Origin: Limnanthes douglasii subsp. nivea
Lineage: Eukaryota; Streptophyta; Magnoliopsida; Brassicales; Limnanthaceae
Direction of reading: 5' to 3'
Length of the DNA: 64,000 bases
NCBI GenBank assembly: GCA_036936605.1
Contig: JAUPFV010000005.1
Coordinates: 61,586,742 to 61,650,741 of the forward strand
The notes below the pieces were generated by a model, which worked only from the letters and a program-made list of their open reading frames with translations, was not told the origin of the DNA and searched no databases. Each line of letters opens with the position of its first letter. Positions within the stretch are counted from its first letter, which is position 1. Position numbers and translations under genes: made by a program. This document shows positions 54,717 through 64,000 of the stretch, piece by piece.

Positions 54717-56427
54717 ATGAATCCGAACAATCCAGAAGTACCACCAGATTTGCTCGAAGTGGTGGGAGAGAACGATGAGTACACTGTCGAAGAGCGTGAT
54801 AGGCTAAAGGGTGAATTAGAAGCTCTGAGGGCAGAAAAGGCCAAGATGGGCGTGAAAGAAAAGTCCAAAGCATCGGTTGCTCATCACACCGATAACCCCA
54901 GAGAGCATGCGTCTTCAAAGACTCATGTGAGCACTAAAAAGACTCATGCCAGTTCCAAAAAGTCTCCCCGGTCTAAGCCAGTGGAGAGTTCTCACTCAAG
55001 CTCAGAATCTTCTGATAGCTCTTCGGACATTGAGGGAGTTGAAAAATCATTATCCTCTAGCAGCGATGAGGGTCGAACTAGAAAGAAACAAAAGCAGATC
55101 AAAAATTATTCAAGAAAAAGGGATAGACATGGAAGGATGAAGAAGAATATTGGTAAAGGGTCATCACACAGCCGGAGGCATGTGGACCGGATGCTGATGG
55201 ATCCCTTCGCTTTCCACGATAAACCAGGTATCTTTGCAACTCCCAATGAGGATACTGTGTTCAGTCGTGGAAGGAATTGGAGGCAATCTCCATTGTCTTC
55301 TAAAATTCTGTCCGGAAACCTCCCCAAGAGGTTTGGCAGCACCAAAATAGAGAAGTACGATGGCAGTACTGATCCGGACAACCATCTGGAGCAATTTAAA
55401 AACTTCATGATGAACTTTGACGACGATGACAAACTGCTCTGTAGGGCATTCTCCCAGTCATTCACAGGGAGTGCTCTAAAGTGGTACAACAGCCTGCCTC
55501 AGGGTTGTATTAAAGATTTCGATACTTTTTGGGTGGCCTTTCGAAGGCAGTTTGTAGGGAGTAAAGAGCTAAAGGGCAATAGAGACACAATAATCCATTG
55601 TGCCCAGGAACCAAATGAGTCCTTGAAAGAATATATAAGCCGTTTTGTGAATACCAAGAATAGGTTGGCTGATTGCTTCGAACAAGTAGCAATAGCATCC
55701 CTGAGACAGGGCTTGAACCCAGGCAATCTAGCTGATTCAGTGACCAGAAAGAAGGCCATGACATGGGGAGGGTTGCTGAATCAGGTTGGCAAACAAATAA
55801 ATGTTGATGAAACGAAGAAAATCAGGGTACACAGGCAGGTGAGGTCTACCCCAAGAATCAGTCCGGGAACAAAGCAAGAGAGACCGGACAGGGGCATGGT
55901 AGGGCAAAAGCCCAGTCTCAGCCAGCTGCTCATGCTCAAAGTCAGCAATCCAGAAACAAGAGAGGGCCATGGGTGCAACCGGAGTGGTTCGCAGAGTTGA
56001 AAGAAAGTGTGGCCACTATTTTTGATAAAAAAAAAAGGAAGAGGTGCATTACCAGAGGCCGGCTACACTGCAGTCTCCCAGAGAGCATCGCAATAACTCT
56101 TTTTGCCAATATCACAATGATATTGGTCATACCACTGATGACTGCATAGCATTGAAACAAGAAGTTCAAAACTTGATTGAAAGGGGAAAGCTGGGGGCCT
56201 ACGTGAAAAGAAGAGGGGGTAATAGGCCTGATAACACTCACCGGGTTGGTCCAAGTAGTGCTTCTCCGGAGGGAGCCATGGTTATAATTGAAAGGTTTGA
56301 CGTGGAATCTGAGTACTTGGATCCTGATCCAACTCAAAACAGAGTAGGTACAATTGAGGAATGTTCTAAGTCGGTCTCCGGGCTCATTAAGTTTTTCGAG
56401 TCACTTACAATTTTCGGAGGGGACACT
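54717..56427 (+). pseudogene. Element D: gag, first copy (full length)
   Basis: Starts MNPNNPEVPPDLLEVVGENDEYT. The frame is open to 56000 through the acidic Ser-rich tract, basic tract (RKKQKQIKNYSRKRDRHG), FAFHDKPGIFATP and the full Retrotrans_gag core. A deletion near 55850 (RSTPRISPGTKQ where relatives have RSAPAAPNPNQNQSGNK) shifts the frame, and an A-run near 56030-56038 follows. The zinc knuckle CQYHNDIGHTTDDC lies in the downstream frame from 56044. The gag N-terminal 330 residues are the most complete in the window. Confidence 0.92.
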
Positions 56428-57039
56428 ATGACAGCTCCTACTGCTTCTTCGAGAAAGAGGCATGTTCATACTTTAGCCTCCCAGCTAGAAGGAGGCATGA
56501 CTTCCTATCAGTCACAAAACTCATTCCCCTTCATTGTTTTTTATGAAGATGATTTAAGAGACATAACTGGCCCTCATGAGGATGCTGTTGTCATAGGAGC
56601 ATCTATAGGGGGCAACGACATAAGGCGAATTCTGGTGGATACGGGAAGCTCGGCCAATATCCTTTTCCTAACCACATACAAGAGAATGAAGAATCCAACT
56701 GTAATTCAGGGTTCGGACAGATCAATTGTGGGCTTTACAGGCAGCTCAGCAAATGTGATCGGAGAGTTCGAAGAAGAAGTTCTATTGGGCAAGGGCCCTT
56801 TCAAGAAAATGGTTAGAATACTATTTATTGTGGTGGATTGTCCCACTTGCTATAATGTTATTCTAGGGAGGTCTTGGCTCTCTAGGATGCATGCAGTGGC
56901 TTCAACAGTCCACCAGTGCTTGAAATATGATGTTCAGGGACAGGTTGGAGTCGTCCGGAGCAGCCAAAAGATTGCAAGAGAATGTTATGCCACTTTCCTG
57001 GCTCCTTGAACGATGGGGGCAGTCCGTATTAATGAACAA
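56428..57039 (+). pseudogene. Element D: aspartic protease, active site intact
   Basis: From MTAPTASSRKRHVHTLASQ to GAVRINEQ, continuous with the gag zinc-knuckle frame. The active site ILVDTGSSANILF is intact, unlike in A and C. GFTGSSANVIGEFEEEVLLGKGPFKKMVRI and DCPTCYNVILGRSWLSRM are complete. The only lesion is TGA at 57007-57009 (CGG in A), ten codons before the conserved UAG. In D this copy is separated from the rest of pol by the duplication breakpoint at 57390. Confidence 0.92.
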
Positions 57040-57042
57040 TAG
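57040..57042 (+). other. Element D: conserved in-frame UAG (candidate readthrough stop)
   Basis: GAA CAA TAG CAG TTT GAG. CAA before and CAG after the stop resemble the tobamovirus-type leaky context CAA UAG CAR YYA, except for the last base. Confidence 0.75.
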
Positions 57043-57390
57043 CAGTTTGAGGGCCTTTCTGGGGGTGAGGGTGAAATTGATGACCCCAGAGAGACCCCTG
57101 GAGTATTGATACCAATCGAAGAGGTAGAAACGCACTGTTTGGAAGATGGGAAAAGTGTCAAGATAGGGTATAGGATGTCACCCATTTTGAAAGATGAGAT
57201 GTTAAGGTTTTTGAAGAACCATCAGCACGTTTTTGCTTGGTGTAATGCTGATGTTACTGGGGTTCCATCAGAAGTGATATCACATCACCTATCTGTCCGG
57301 AGAGACGTAGCGCCAGTGGTTCAAAAAAGAAGAGCTTTTTCTAAAGAGAAGGATGATGTCATTGTGCAAGAAGTTGACAGGCTCACAAAG
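57043..57390 (+). pseudogene. Element D: RT N-terminal segment, cut by duplication
   Basis: Open frame after the UAG: QFEGLSGGEGEIDDPRETPG, then FLKNHQHVFAWCNADVTG, RRDVAPVVQKRRAFSKEKDD and QEVDRLTK, where it stops matching at 57390 and enters E gag sequence. It ends just before the MGHIKESQYP segment, which in this locus is found only at 59633. Confidence 0.88.
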
Positions 57391-57874
57391 ATATCCTGCT
57401 TGAACACGTCCTCTAAAAGAAATTTCTCGCTCAGATATTTTAAGGTATCACTGATTGCATTGAAGTGTTGTCTAGATTCTTCGTCCCTCTCATGCTCGCG
57501 TTGAGCAACCCGGTGTTGTTCACGATCGATTTATTCTATCTTAATTTCCAAATCTGTACATTAGAGGGCTGGAATACATACCTAGATTCACAGGGTTTTT
57601 CTCTTGTACCGATCCACTAGCATTTTTCTCGGCGTTCATTTGGGATTGATCGTCATTATGATTTGCTGCTACGTAAGCCACCTGATAACCTATTTGATCA
57701 GCTCCCAAGAATCTTTCAATGCTAGGCGAACTCTCTAGGGTTCATTGGTTGTCTTTTCCACCTTGCTTGTGGGGGGCTCCCATATTCTCCCTCTCAATTC
57801 CTGACCTAGTCAACACTATCACACACTTTGTTAAGAGCTACATATCACACGTTCCCACAGAAGGCACCAAAATC

Positions 57875-58132
57875 TGGTGAGGGATTCTAGTGAAAATGAT
57901 TATGTATGCTATGAAACGTGTTGGTAATTTATTGCTTCAGTTGGAAAATCTTACATTGTTCTATGGTTTTAATCGTTTTATATTCTATATACATTATACA
58001 CTACACCATTATCTTCGAATAATTTTCCATTCTCAATTATACTTGATAGTGGGTCCATGTTTCGTTCTCACGTTCTTACTGCTGCCTTATTACTATTTTT
58101 AGTGCCTTTGCTTAATAACTTATCATTGGTCT
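57875..58132 (-). repeat. Element E LTR part, duplicated copy
   Basis: Copy of 53948-54219, 14 bp shorter, with the same junction TCATTGGTCT to the D LTR. Confidence 0.88.
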
Positions 58133-58557
58133 TGATGAGTCCGAATTCTGTATGCTCCCCGGACAAGGATAGATCGGTCCAAAGCCTCCGGACCGGACAG
58201 GTCACACGAACCGGACAGATCACTTCGAACACTCTGACCATGGAACTGTTCGAACTATGACAAAAGTACTAAAAAACCTAAACACTTCTTGACTAAGCTG
58301 CTTGATCTCCTACTTAGAGCTCATGGGTCTTTGAACATGACCGGGTCCATTAAACATGACCCGAAAGCCCATAAGGGCCCAAACATCAGGGTATAAATAC
58401 CCAACCACCTGCATTAAGTGTGGGTAATGAGAATTAACTGCTACCAGGCTGCTTAATTATCTCTCTACTCTCTACTCTAAACACATATCATCCACACACT
58501 ACTATAAAACACCAACCAAATTACTAGCCTACCCTCAGGCGATTATTATCCACACCA
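58133..58557 (+). repeat. Element D 5' LTR, second copy
   Basis: 425 bp, almost identical to 54220-54644. TATA box at 58392-58399. Confidence 0.93.
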
Positions 58558-58559
58558 AA

Positions 58560-58578
58560 TTGGCGACCACAGTGGGAG
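58560..58578 (+). promoter_or_regulatory. Element D primer binding site, second copy
   Basis: TTGGCGACCACAGTGGGAG. Confidence 0.83.
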
Positions 58579-58629
58579 GAGAAGGTGCCTGAATCAAGCA
58601 TTCAAAACCAGCTAAGAAAATCTGTCCGA

Positions 58630-59620
58630 ATGAATCCGAACAATCCAGAAGTACCACCAGATTTGCTCGAAGTGGTGGGAGAGAACGATGAGTACACTGT
58701 CGAAGAGCGTGATAGGCTAAAGGGTGAATTAGAAGCTCTGAGGGCAGAAAAGGCCAAGATGGGCGTGAAAGAAAAGTCCAAAGCATCGGTTGCTCATCAC
58801 ACCGATAACCCCAGAGAGCTTGCGTCTTCAAAGACTCATGTGAGCACTAAAAAGACTCATGCCAGTTCCAAAAAGTCTCCCCGGTCTAAGCCAGTGGAGA
58901 GTTCTCACTCAAGCTCAGAATCTTCTGATAGCTCTTCGGACAGTGAGGGAGTTGAAAAATCATTATCCTCTAGCAGCGATGAGGGTCGAACTAGAAAGAA
59001 ACAAAAGCAGATCAAAAATTATTCAAGAAAAAGGGATAGACATGGAAGGATGAAGAAGAATATTGGTAAAGGGTCATCACACAGCCGGAGGCATGTGGAC
59101 CGGATGCTGATGGATCCCTTCGCTTTCCACGATGAACCAGGTATCTTTGCAACTCCCAATGAGGATACTGTGTTCAGTCATGGAAGGAATTGGAGGCAAT
59201 CTCCATTGTCTTCTAAAATTCTGTCCGGAAACCTCCCTAAGAGGTTTGGCAGCACCAAAATAGAGAAGTACGATGGCAGTACTGATCCGGACAACCATCT
59301 GGAGCAATTTAAAAACTTCATGATGAACTTTGACGACGATGACAAACTGCTCTGTAGGGCATTCTCCCAGTCATTCACAGGGAGTGCTCTAAAGTGGTAC
59401 AACAGCCTGCCTCAGGGTTGTATTAAAGATTTCGATACTTTTTGGGTGGCCTTTCGAAGGCAGTTTGTAGGGAGTAAAGAGCTAAAGGGCAATAGAGACA
59501 CAATAATCCATTGTGCCCAGGAACCAAATGAGTCCTTGAAAGAATATATAAGCCGTTTTGTGAATACCAAGAATAGGTTGGCTGATTGCTTCGAACAAGT
59601 AGCAATAGCATCCTTGAGAA
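58630..59620 (+). pseudogene. Element D: gag, second copy, truncated
   Basis: Open from MNPNNPEVPPDLLEVV through the acidic and basic tracts and most of the Retrotrans_gag core to EQVAIASLR, about 330 residues without a stop. It is then joined by deletion to RT sequence in a different frame, giving an unrelated tail of about 36 residues. The zinc knuckle, linker and protease are therefore absent. It differs from the first copy by only a handful of bases (for example GAT to GAG-type changes in FAFHD(K/E)PG). Confidence 0.9.
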
Positions 59621-60830
59621 AGGCTCACAAAGATGGGGCACATCAAGGAATCTCAATATCCTTTGTGGACTGCCAATCCGGTTCTGGTAAAAAAGAAGAA
59701 TGGCAAGTGGCGCATGTGCATTGATTTCATAGATCTCAATAGAGCTTGCCCAAAAGATTTGTATCTGGTCCCCCGGATTGACCAGTTGGTAGACTCCACC
59801 TCTGGGAACAAGCTGCTTTCCTTCATGGATGCTTTCTCCGGATACAATCAGATTCAAGTAGATCCAAATGATCAAGAGCATACCACATTTGTCACTGACA
59901 GAGGTCTTCATTGCTACAAAGTAATGCCATTTAGTTTGAAAAATGTTGGGGCTACTTATCAAAGGTTAGTCAACAAGGCATTTGCTGATCAAATTGGAAG
60001 AAATATGGAAGCGTACATTGATGACATGATAGTGAAGAGTGTAGATGAGCAGTTTCACTTGTCCGATCTCCAAGAAACTTTTGCCAACTTGGTAAAAGTG
60101 AATTTGAAATTAAACCAAGAAAAGTGCGTGTTCGGAGTGCAGTCCGGGAAGTTTCTAGGCTATATCATAAGTGAGCATGAAATACATCCCGATCCGGACC
60201 AGCTAAATGCTCTTTTCCAAATGGAGCCTCCTCGAAATATTAAAGAAGTACAACGGTTAACGGGGAGATTAGCTACCTTAAACAGATTTATCTCAAGGTC
60301 TTCGGACAGGTGTGCACCTTTCTTTCAAACTTTGAAGGGTGTAAAGGGATTCGATTGGAACCCACAGTGTGATGAGGCTTTCAATGAGATCAAGAAGCAC
60401 ATGTCCTCTCCCAAGACTTTGTTTAAACCGGTCGATGGGGAGACCCTCTTCGTATATTTGGCAGTTTCAAGTTATGCCATCAGTGTTGTGTTGATAAGAG
60501 AGGTCGATGGTCATCCCCATCCAGTATACTACATCAGCAAAAGTTTGATAGATGCAGAAAGGCGTTAGTTGAAACTCGAAAAGTTAGCATTGGCCCTGGT
60601 GATAGCTGCCAGGAAGATGAGGCCTTATTTCTAGGCTCATCCCATCATCGTCCGGACTTCTTTTCCCCTGAATAATGTCCTCCAAAAGGCAGACATTTCA
60701 AGCAGGATGACTAAGTGGTCAATAGAGTTGGGGGACTTCGACATAGACTTTGCTCCCCGAACAGCAATCAAGGCCCAAGTTGTGGCTGATTTTCTAGTTG
60801 AATTTCACTCCGACAGGGATTCAGAGCAAA
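59621..60830 (+). pseudogene. Element D: reverse transcriptase and first RNase H
   Basis: From MGHIKESQYPLW (59633) the frame is open for about 310 residues: KKKNGKWRMCIDFIDLNRAC, FMDAFSGYNQIQVDPND, MPFSLKNVGATYQRLV (Gly of MPFGLK changed to Ser), catalytic YIDDMIVKSVDEQF, KCVFGVQSGKFLGYIIS. RNase H follows (LFVYLAVSSYAISVVLIREV). Stops are a TAG near 60566-60568 and a TAG at 60632-60634, the latter a CAG in C. The RT N-terminus lies only in unit 1. Confidence 0.92.
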
Positions 60831-61410
60831 CTACTGACATAAAAGATAAAAAGGTATGGGTCGTCCGAAAAGATGGTGGATCTAGCACTATGGGGTGTGG
60901 TGCAGGGGTATGTTTGACTTCCCCGTATGGAGACAAAATGTACCATACTATTTGTTTTGCTTTTAGGGCATCTAATAATGAGTCCGAATACGAAGCAGCT
61001 ATAGATGGTTTAAAGTTAGCCTACATTTGTGGGGCTAAGAGGGTCAAGCTACTAAGTGACTCCCAACTTCTTATTCACCATGCCCAAGGCCAATCTGAGG
61101 CTAAGAAGGAGCAGCTTGTAAAGTATTTACTCCTCCTCAAAAATGAAGCACTTAAGTTTAAATGTGCTGTCTATGAGCACATTCCCCGGGCAGAAAATGA
61201 GCTAGCAGACTCATTGGCAACCATAGCATATACAGAATCATATCCATGGATCCACGTGCTCGAAATCCCCTCCATTCAACTTAGTAAGGGTAAAGAAGAG
61301 GAAATTTTTGAGGTACAAGTGAAACAACCACAAGACTGGAGGTTTCCTCTCCTGCAATATCTCTCTGATGGTGTCGTGCCTCCAGATAAGTCACTAGCCA
61401 GAACATTGAA
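60831..61410 (+). pseudogene. Element D: second (archaeal-type) RNase H
   Basis: VWVVRKDGGSSTMGCGAGV: the motif before the first Asp is RKD rather than RTD, with the Asp kept. NNESEYEAAIDG (Glu), KLLSDSQLLIHHAQGQ (Asp) and ENELADSLATIAYTES (Asp) follow. The frame is open from 60707 to 61453, so the domain is uninterrupted. It ends in the HGVV linker before the integrase zinc region. Confidence 0.9.
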
Positions 61411-62572
61411 ACACAAGGCTCGTGGTTTCATCATATTAAGAGAAGTGTTGTAATAAAAGTCCTACAGTAAACCTCTCCTACGCTGTTTGGGGGATGAAGA
61501 GTCACAAGTGGTCCTCTCCAAATTGCATGATGGTGAGGGATCAGCCCATTGTGGGTTTAGAGCTTTGACAAGAAGAGTTTTACTCTCCGGTTATTATTGG
61601 CCATCAATCATGAAAGATGCTAAGGAATGGGTGAGAAGGTGTGACCCATGCCAGAGGTACAGCAATGAAATTCATGTACCAGCCATTCCTTTAGAGTCAA
61701 TTTCTGAGTCTATTCCTTTTGCTCGATGGAGATTGGATTTAGTAGGGCCTCTCCTTGTGGCGTCCGGAGGACGCAAAACTATAATTGTGGCCATAGACTA
61801 CTTCTCGAAGTGGATAGAAGCAGCCCCTCTAGCAGGGACAACATCAAAAGCTGTTATAAAATTCATTATATCCAACATTTGTTGCAGATTTGGTGTCCCA
61901 CAAAAGATAACAACAGACAATGGGCCACAGTTCGACAATAGGGAAATGGAGAGCTTCTGTGCCTCAAGGGGTATACAACATTGTTTTTCTTCACCTTTCC
62001 ACCCACAAACAAATGGGCAGGTTGAATTGGCTAATAGGAATATACTGTCCGGTTTAAAGAAGAATTTGGAAGGGGCTGCTGGGAAGTGGCCCAGTTATCT
62101 ACAAGAGGTCTTGTGGGCCTACCGGACAACACTTGGGGCTGCAACACAAGAGTCACCCTTTGCCTTGGTCTATGGGATGTATGCAGTAGCTCCCATAGAG
62201 GCAACTCTCCCATCATTTCGTGTTCACAACTTCTCCGAACGCGCTAACGAGGTGGCAATCAGAGGTCAACTTGATTTGATAGAAGAAAGACGAGTTAAAG
62301 CTCACCTTAGAGTTGCACACTATCAGGGCTTGATGAGAAGCAGGTTTGCTTCCAAAGTTAAAAGAAGAGATTTCCAACCAGGGGACAAAGTATTAAGGAA
62401 GGTCTTCTTACACACTAAAGAAAAGCTGTTCGGAAAGCTGGCCCCAACTTGGGAGGGTCTGTATATGGTTGTTGAAAGAATCAAACCTGGAACATATTGG
62501 TTGGAAGACAAAGATGGCAGAGTTCTAACTCATCCTTGGAATATCGAGCATCTCTGGATGTATTTGGAGTAG
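61411..62572 (+). pseudogene. Element D: integrase, nearly complete frame
   Basis: Two adjacent stops (TAA TAA near 61451-61456) break the join to RNase H. From about 61487 a single frame of 361 residues runs to the natural end YLE at 62572. Zinc region: KLHDGEGSAHCGFRALT and RRCDPCQRY (CxxC). Core: FARWRLDLVGPLLVASGGRKTIIVAIDYFSKW (Asp), TTDNGPQFDN (Asp), NGQVELAN (Glu). C-terminus: KRRDFQPGDKVLRKVF and HPWNIEHLWMYLE, no chromodomain. Unlike A and C, it has no lesion at the GGR position. Best preserved integrase in the window. Confidence 0.93.
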
Positions 62573-63120
62573 CACTTGTGTAAATATTTACTTGTTTAAA
62601 CATCCATGTAAATATTTGGGGGCATACTCTTTCCTCCTTGGTGGCACGGGGAGGTTTTAATGAGGTGTCCGGGCTTTTGAATGAAATTTGATGCCCTCTT
62701 AAAAATTTTCTAAGTATTTTTAAAGTTTTGTCCCTTGTCATACTATCCGGATTGAAATAACTAAGGGCTATTTAAACTCTAGCCGGAGAACTTAGACACA
62801 CTCACTATGAAATAACTAAGGGCTATTTAAACTCTAGTCGGAGAACTTAAACACTCTCACTATGAAACAACTAAAGGCTACTTAGACTCTGGCTATCAAA
62901 ATTAGAACAAACAATGAAAGAAGATGATAGTTGCACAGAACAGAAATATTCATTGAAATAAATAACGTAAAATTGCCTTGGCCTTCCAAGGACTTTTAAA
63001 TTATCAAAGTAAAAACACAAAAAACCTGTCCGGTCAGATACCAGACACCATTACAAAAAGAGTGCCTTGGCCTTCCAAGGACTTTAGTCTGGATAGAAAA
63101 TAAACAAAGTGGATCATAAG
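62573..63120. other. Element D: spacer between integrase and antisense gene
   Basis: Non-coding, with the AAATATTTGGGGGCATAC block shared with A and C, a 55-bp tandem repeat (separate entry) and two copies of CCTTGGCCTTCCAAGG at 62976-62991 and 63065-63080, downstream of the antisense stop. Confidence 0.75.
62754..62900. repeat. 55-bp tandem repeat, about 2.7 copies
   Basis: Units start at 62754, 62809 and 62864 (GAAATAACTAAGGGCTATTT). A and C carry a single unit in the same spacer. Confidence 0.88.
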
Positions 63121-64000
63121 TTAAGGTTGAGCCTTTGAAGATGGCTCACCTTCATCTACCTTCTTTCCCTTAGGATCGTCTTTCTCTTCATCTGGGCTCT
63201 CCCCAGTATATTCTTCATCACCAGAGGAATCACTAGAGTAGCCATACCTGTCGCCTTCGGCCATCGTGTGGTATGGGAGGTCTTCAGGTTCAACATGAAT
63301 CCATAAGTCCCCTAGGTTCTTCTTCGGAAACTTTTCATGGAAGAGTAGAACCATGTCAGACCTCACCTTCTCAAGCAGTTGCTCTTCGCTTTTGATCATC
63401 TGGTTGGCATAAGCATTGATCTTGGCTTGGATCTTGGCCTCCTGCTCCTTTAACAAAGTATTTTTCTCCTCGGTAGCCTTGGACACTGCATTCTCAAGAG
63501 CAATCTTGTCAGTGGTTAAGTTGGTGATGACTTTGTCCTTTGCCTTGGTTTCTTCCTTTAAGGTAGCAAGGTCTTTCTCCAGACCGGACAGTTTCTCTCG
63601 GAGGTCTTCAATGGTTTCCTCTAAAGTGGCGACTTTTGTGGTGCTTGTCTTTTGGCTTCTCTTCAACTCCTCGTTTTCTTCTTTCAACATGGCAGCATTG
63701 GAGGTGGCAGTGCGAAGGTCTTCGGACAACTTCTCCCTGTCAGACTTAAGGTCTTTGATGATGTCTGCCTGACTCCGAACTTGTCTCTCCAACATAAGTA
63801 CAGGCTGCACGTTGCTTAACAAGGGGTGGGCTATAACATCCCTTTCACTAGAGACAATAAAAGTCTTACCATTAAAATTGACTGTGTTGGAGCTGCTCGG
63901 AGGAATGTAAGGCCCTGCAAAGTCATCTCTGGGGAGATTGAGGAAGTATTCACCAAGCTCACCAAGACCGGTGATGTCTACTCCATCAATGCTGAGATCT
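63121..64000 (-). pseudogene. Element D: antisense gene, coiled-coil C-terminal part (partial)
   Basis: Minus strand, entering from the window end. The frame is open at least from 63822 to the stop at 63121, with the continuous heptad-like coiled coil LKEENEELKRSQK, LEETIEDLREKLSGLEKDL, KALENAVSKATEEK. The conserved KVRSDMVLLFHEKFPKKNLGDLW and an acidic tail DEEKDDPKGKKVDEGEPSSKAQ follow. The same tail order occurs in A (VRSDMVLLFHEKIPKKTLVDLW) and C. The domain-bearing exon 1, the intron and the start lie outside the window. Not shown to be broken within the visible part, but D as a whole is defective. Confidence 0.8.

Larger units (their letters stand above)
53464..57390. repeat. Tandem duplication, unit 1 (E gag/LTR plus 5' part of D)
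   Basis: 3,927-bp unit: E gag N-terminus, E LTR part, D LTR, D gag, protease, and RT up to GGCTCACAAAG. It repeats from 57391 at about 99% identity by eye. Confidence 0.9.
57391..59632. repeat. Tandem duplication, unit 2 (with 1,671-bp deletion)
   Basis: Copy of 53464-57390 with a small deletion of 14 bp near 57915 and a 1,671-bp deletion joining gag (GCATCCTTGAGA) to RT (AAGGCTCACAAAG). GACAGG occurs at both original ends of the large deletion. Confidence 0.9.
7519..64000 (-). mobile_element. Element E: old minus-strand Tat retrotransposon hosting F, B and D
   Basis: E's left end is the 3' LTR terminus TGGTGAGAG at 7519. The same LTR terminus recurs at 53948 (TGGTGAGGG) beside a primer binding site, so the second LTR faces right. 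E's own DNA is found at 7519-7541, 14898-16208 and 46376-54219. The rest is inserted F, B and D. Continuity is proved by E's antisense reading frame, which runs through the B insertion site when one GTAGT copy is removed. E's right end lies beyond the window, past D. Confidence 0.8.
58133..64000 (+). mobile_element. Element D: Tat retrotransposon, runs off the window
   Basis: 5' LTR 58133-58557, truncated gag, RT, RNase H, second RNase H, integrase, spacer and part of the antisense gene. Protease, the gag C-terminus and the RT N-terminus are missing from this copy and found only in duplication unit 1. The 3' LTR and target duplication lie outside the window, so the insertion ends cannot be verified. 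Confidence 0.88.

Noticed and set aside
54622..54918. Identical minus-strand frames at the two D gag starts
   Set aside because: Shadows of gag; identical only because the segment is duplicated.
53464..59632. Reading the two D LTRs as 5' and 3' LTRs of one short element
   Set aside because: Both LTRs are followed by primer site and gag and both are preceded by the same E flank. There is no polypurine tract or target duplication, so this is a tandem duplication.
62754..62900. CRISPR-like array
   Set aside because: Direct tandem repeats without spacers in plant DNA; a simple minisatellite.

Overview
The window is plant nuclear DNA, almost certainly from an angiosperm, and consists nearly entirely of nested Ty3/gypsy LTR retrotransposons of the Tat (Ogre/Retand-like) lineage. 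The lineage call rests on a second, archaeal-type RNase H between the usual RNase H and integrase, the absence of a chromodomain, a TTGGCGACCACAGTGGGAG-type primer binding site, and an antisense gene between integrase and the 3' LTR. I found no host gene, tRNA or rRNA. Every retrotransposon coding region carries stops or frameshifts, so all are annotated as pseudogenes. The letters A to H are my own labels.

Layout. Positions 1-4353 hold G, an old minus-strand element (RNase H, RT, protease, gag), with a 405-bp hAT-type MITE (8-bp target duplication) in its gag. Positions 5200-6115 are a plus-strand gag relic (H). Positions 6116-7518 are AT-rich DNA with (TA)n tracts. From 7519 to beyond the window end lies E, an old minus-strand element that hosts everything else. 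F (minus strand, 7542-14897, rearranged) sits in E's 3' LTR. B (plus strand, 16209-46370, target duplication GTAGT) sits in E's antisense gene. D (plus strand, from 58133, with a partial second copy from 54220) sits in E's 5' LTR. B itself contains two complete elements: A (17871-28207, duplication ACTAT, in B's gag) and C (32077-42435, duplication GATAA, in B's integrase). A and C LTR pairs differ at roughly 5-6% of sites by eye. B's pair is clearly more diverged, as nesting requires.

How the parts work. From the sense strand, gag and protease lie in one frame, followed by a stop codon at one fixed position, then RT, RNase H, second RNase H and integrase in the same frame. The stop is at the homologous codon in all six copies that retain the region (A, B, C, D, F, G). 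In A, C and D its context is UAG CAG UUU. This suggests a gag-pro product with pol made by readthrough. From the opposite strand each element carries a gene with a 'putative gypsy-type transposon' (Transposase_28-like) domain and a coiled-coil tail. It has a TATA-like box upstream and a short phase-1 intron at one conserved position in A, B and C, with a tentative counterpart in E.

Later rearrangements are clear. F has a 1,404-bp tandem duplication and a solo-LTR junction fused to truncated integrase. D has a 3.9-kb tandem duplication whose second copy lost 1,671 bp. C's 3' LTR lost 58 bp between short repeats.
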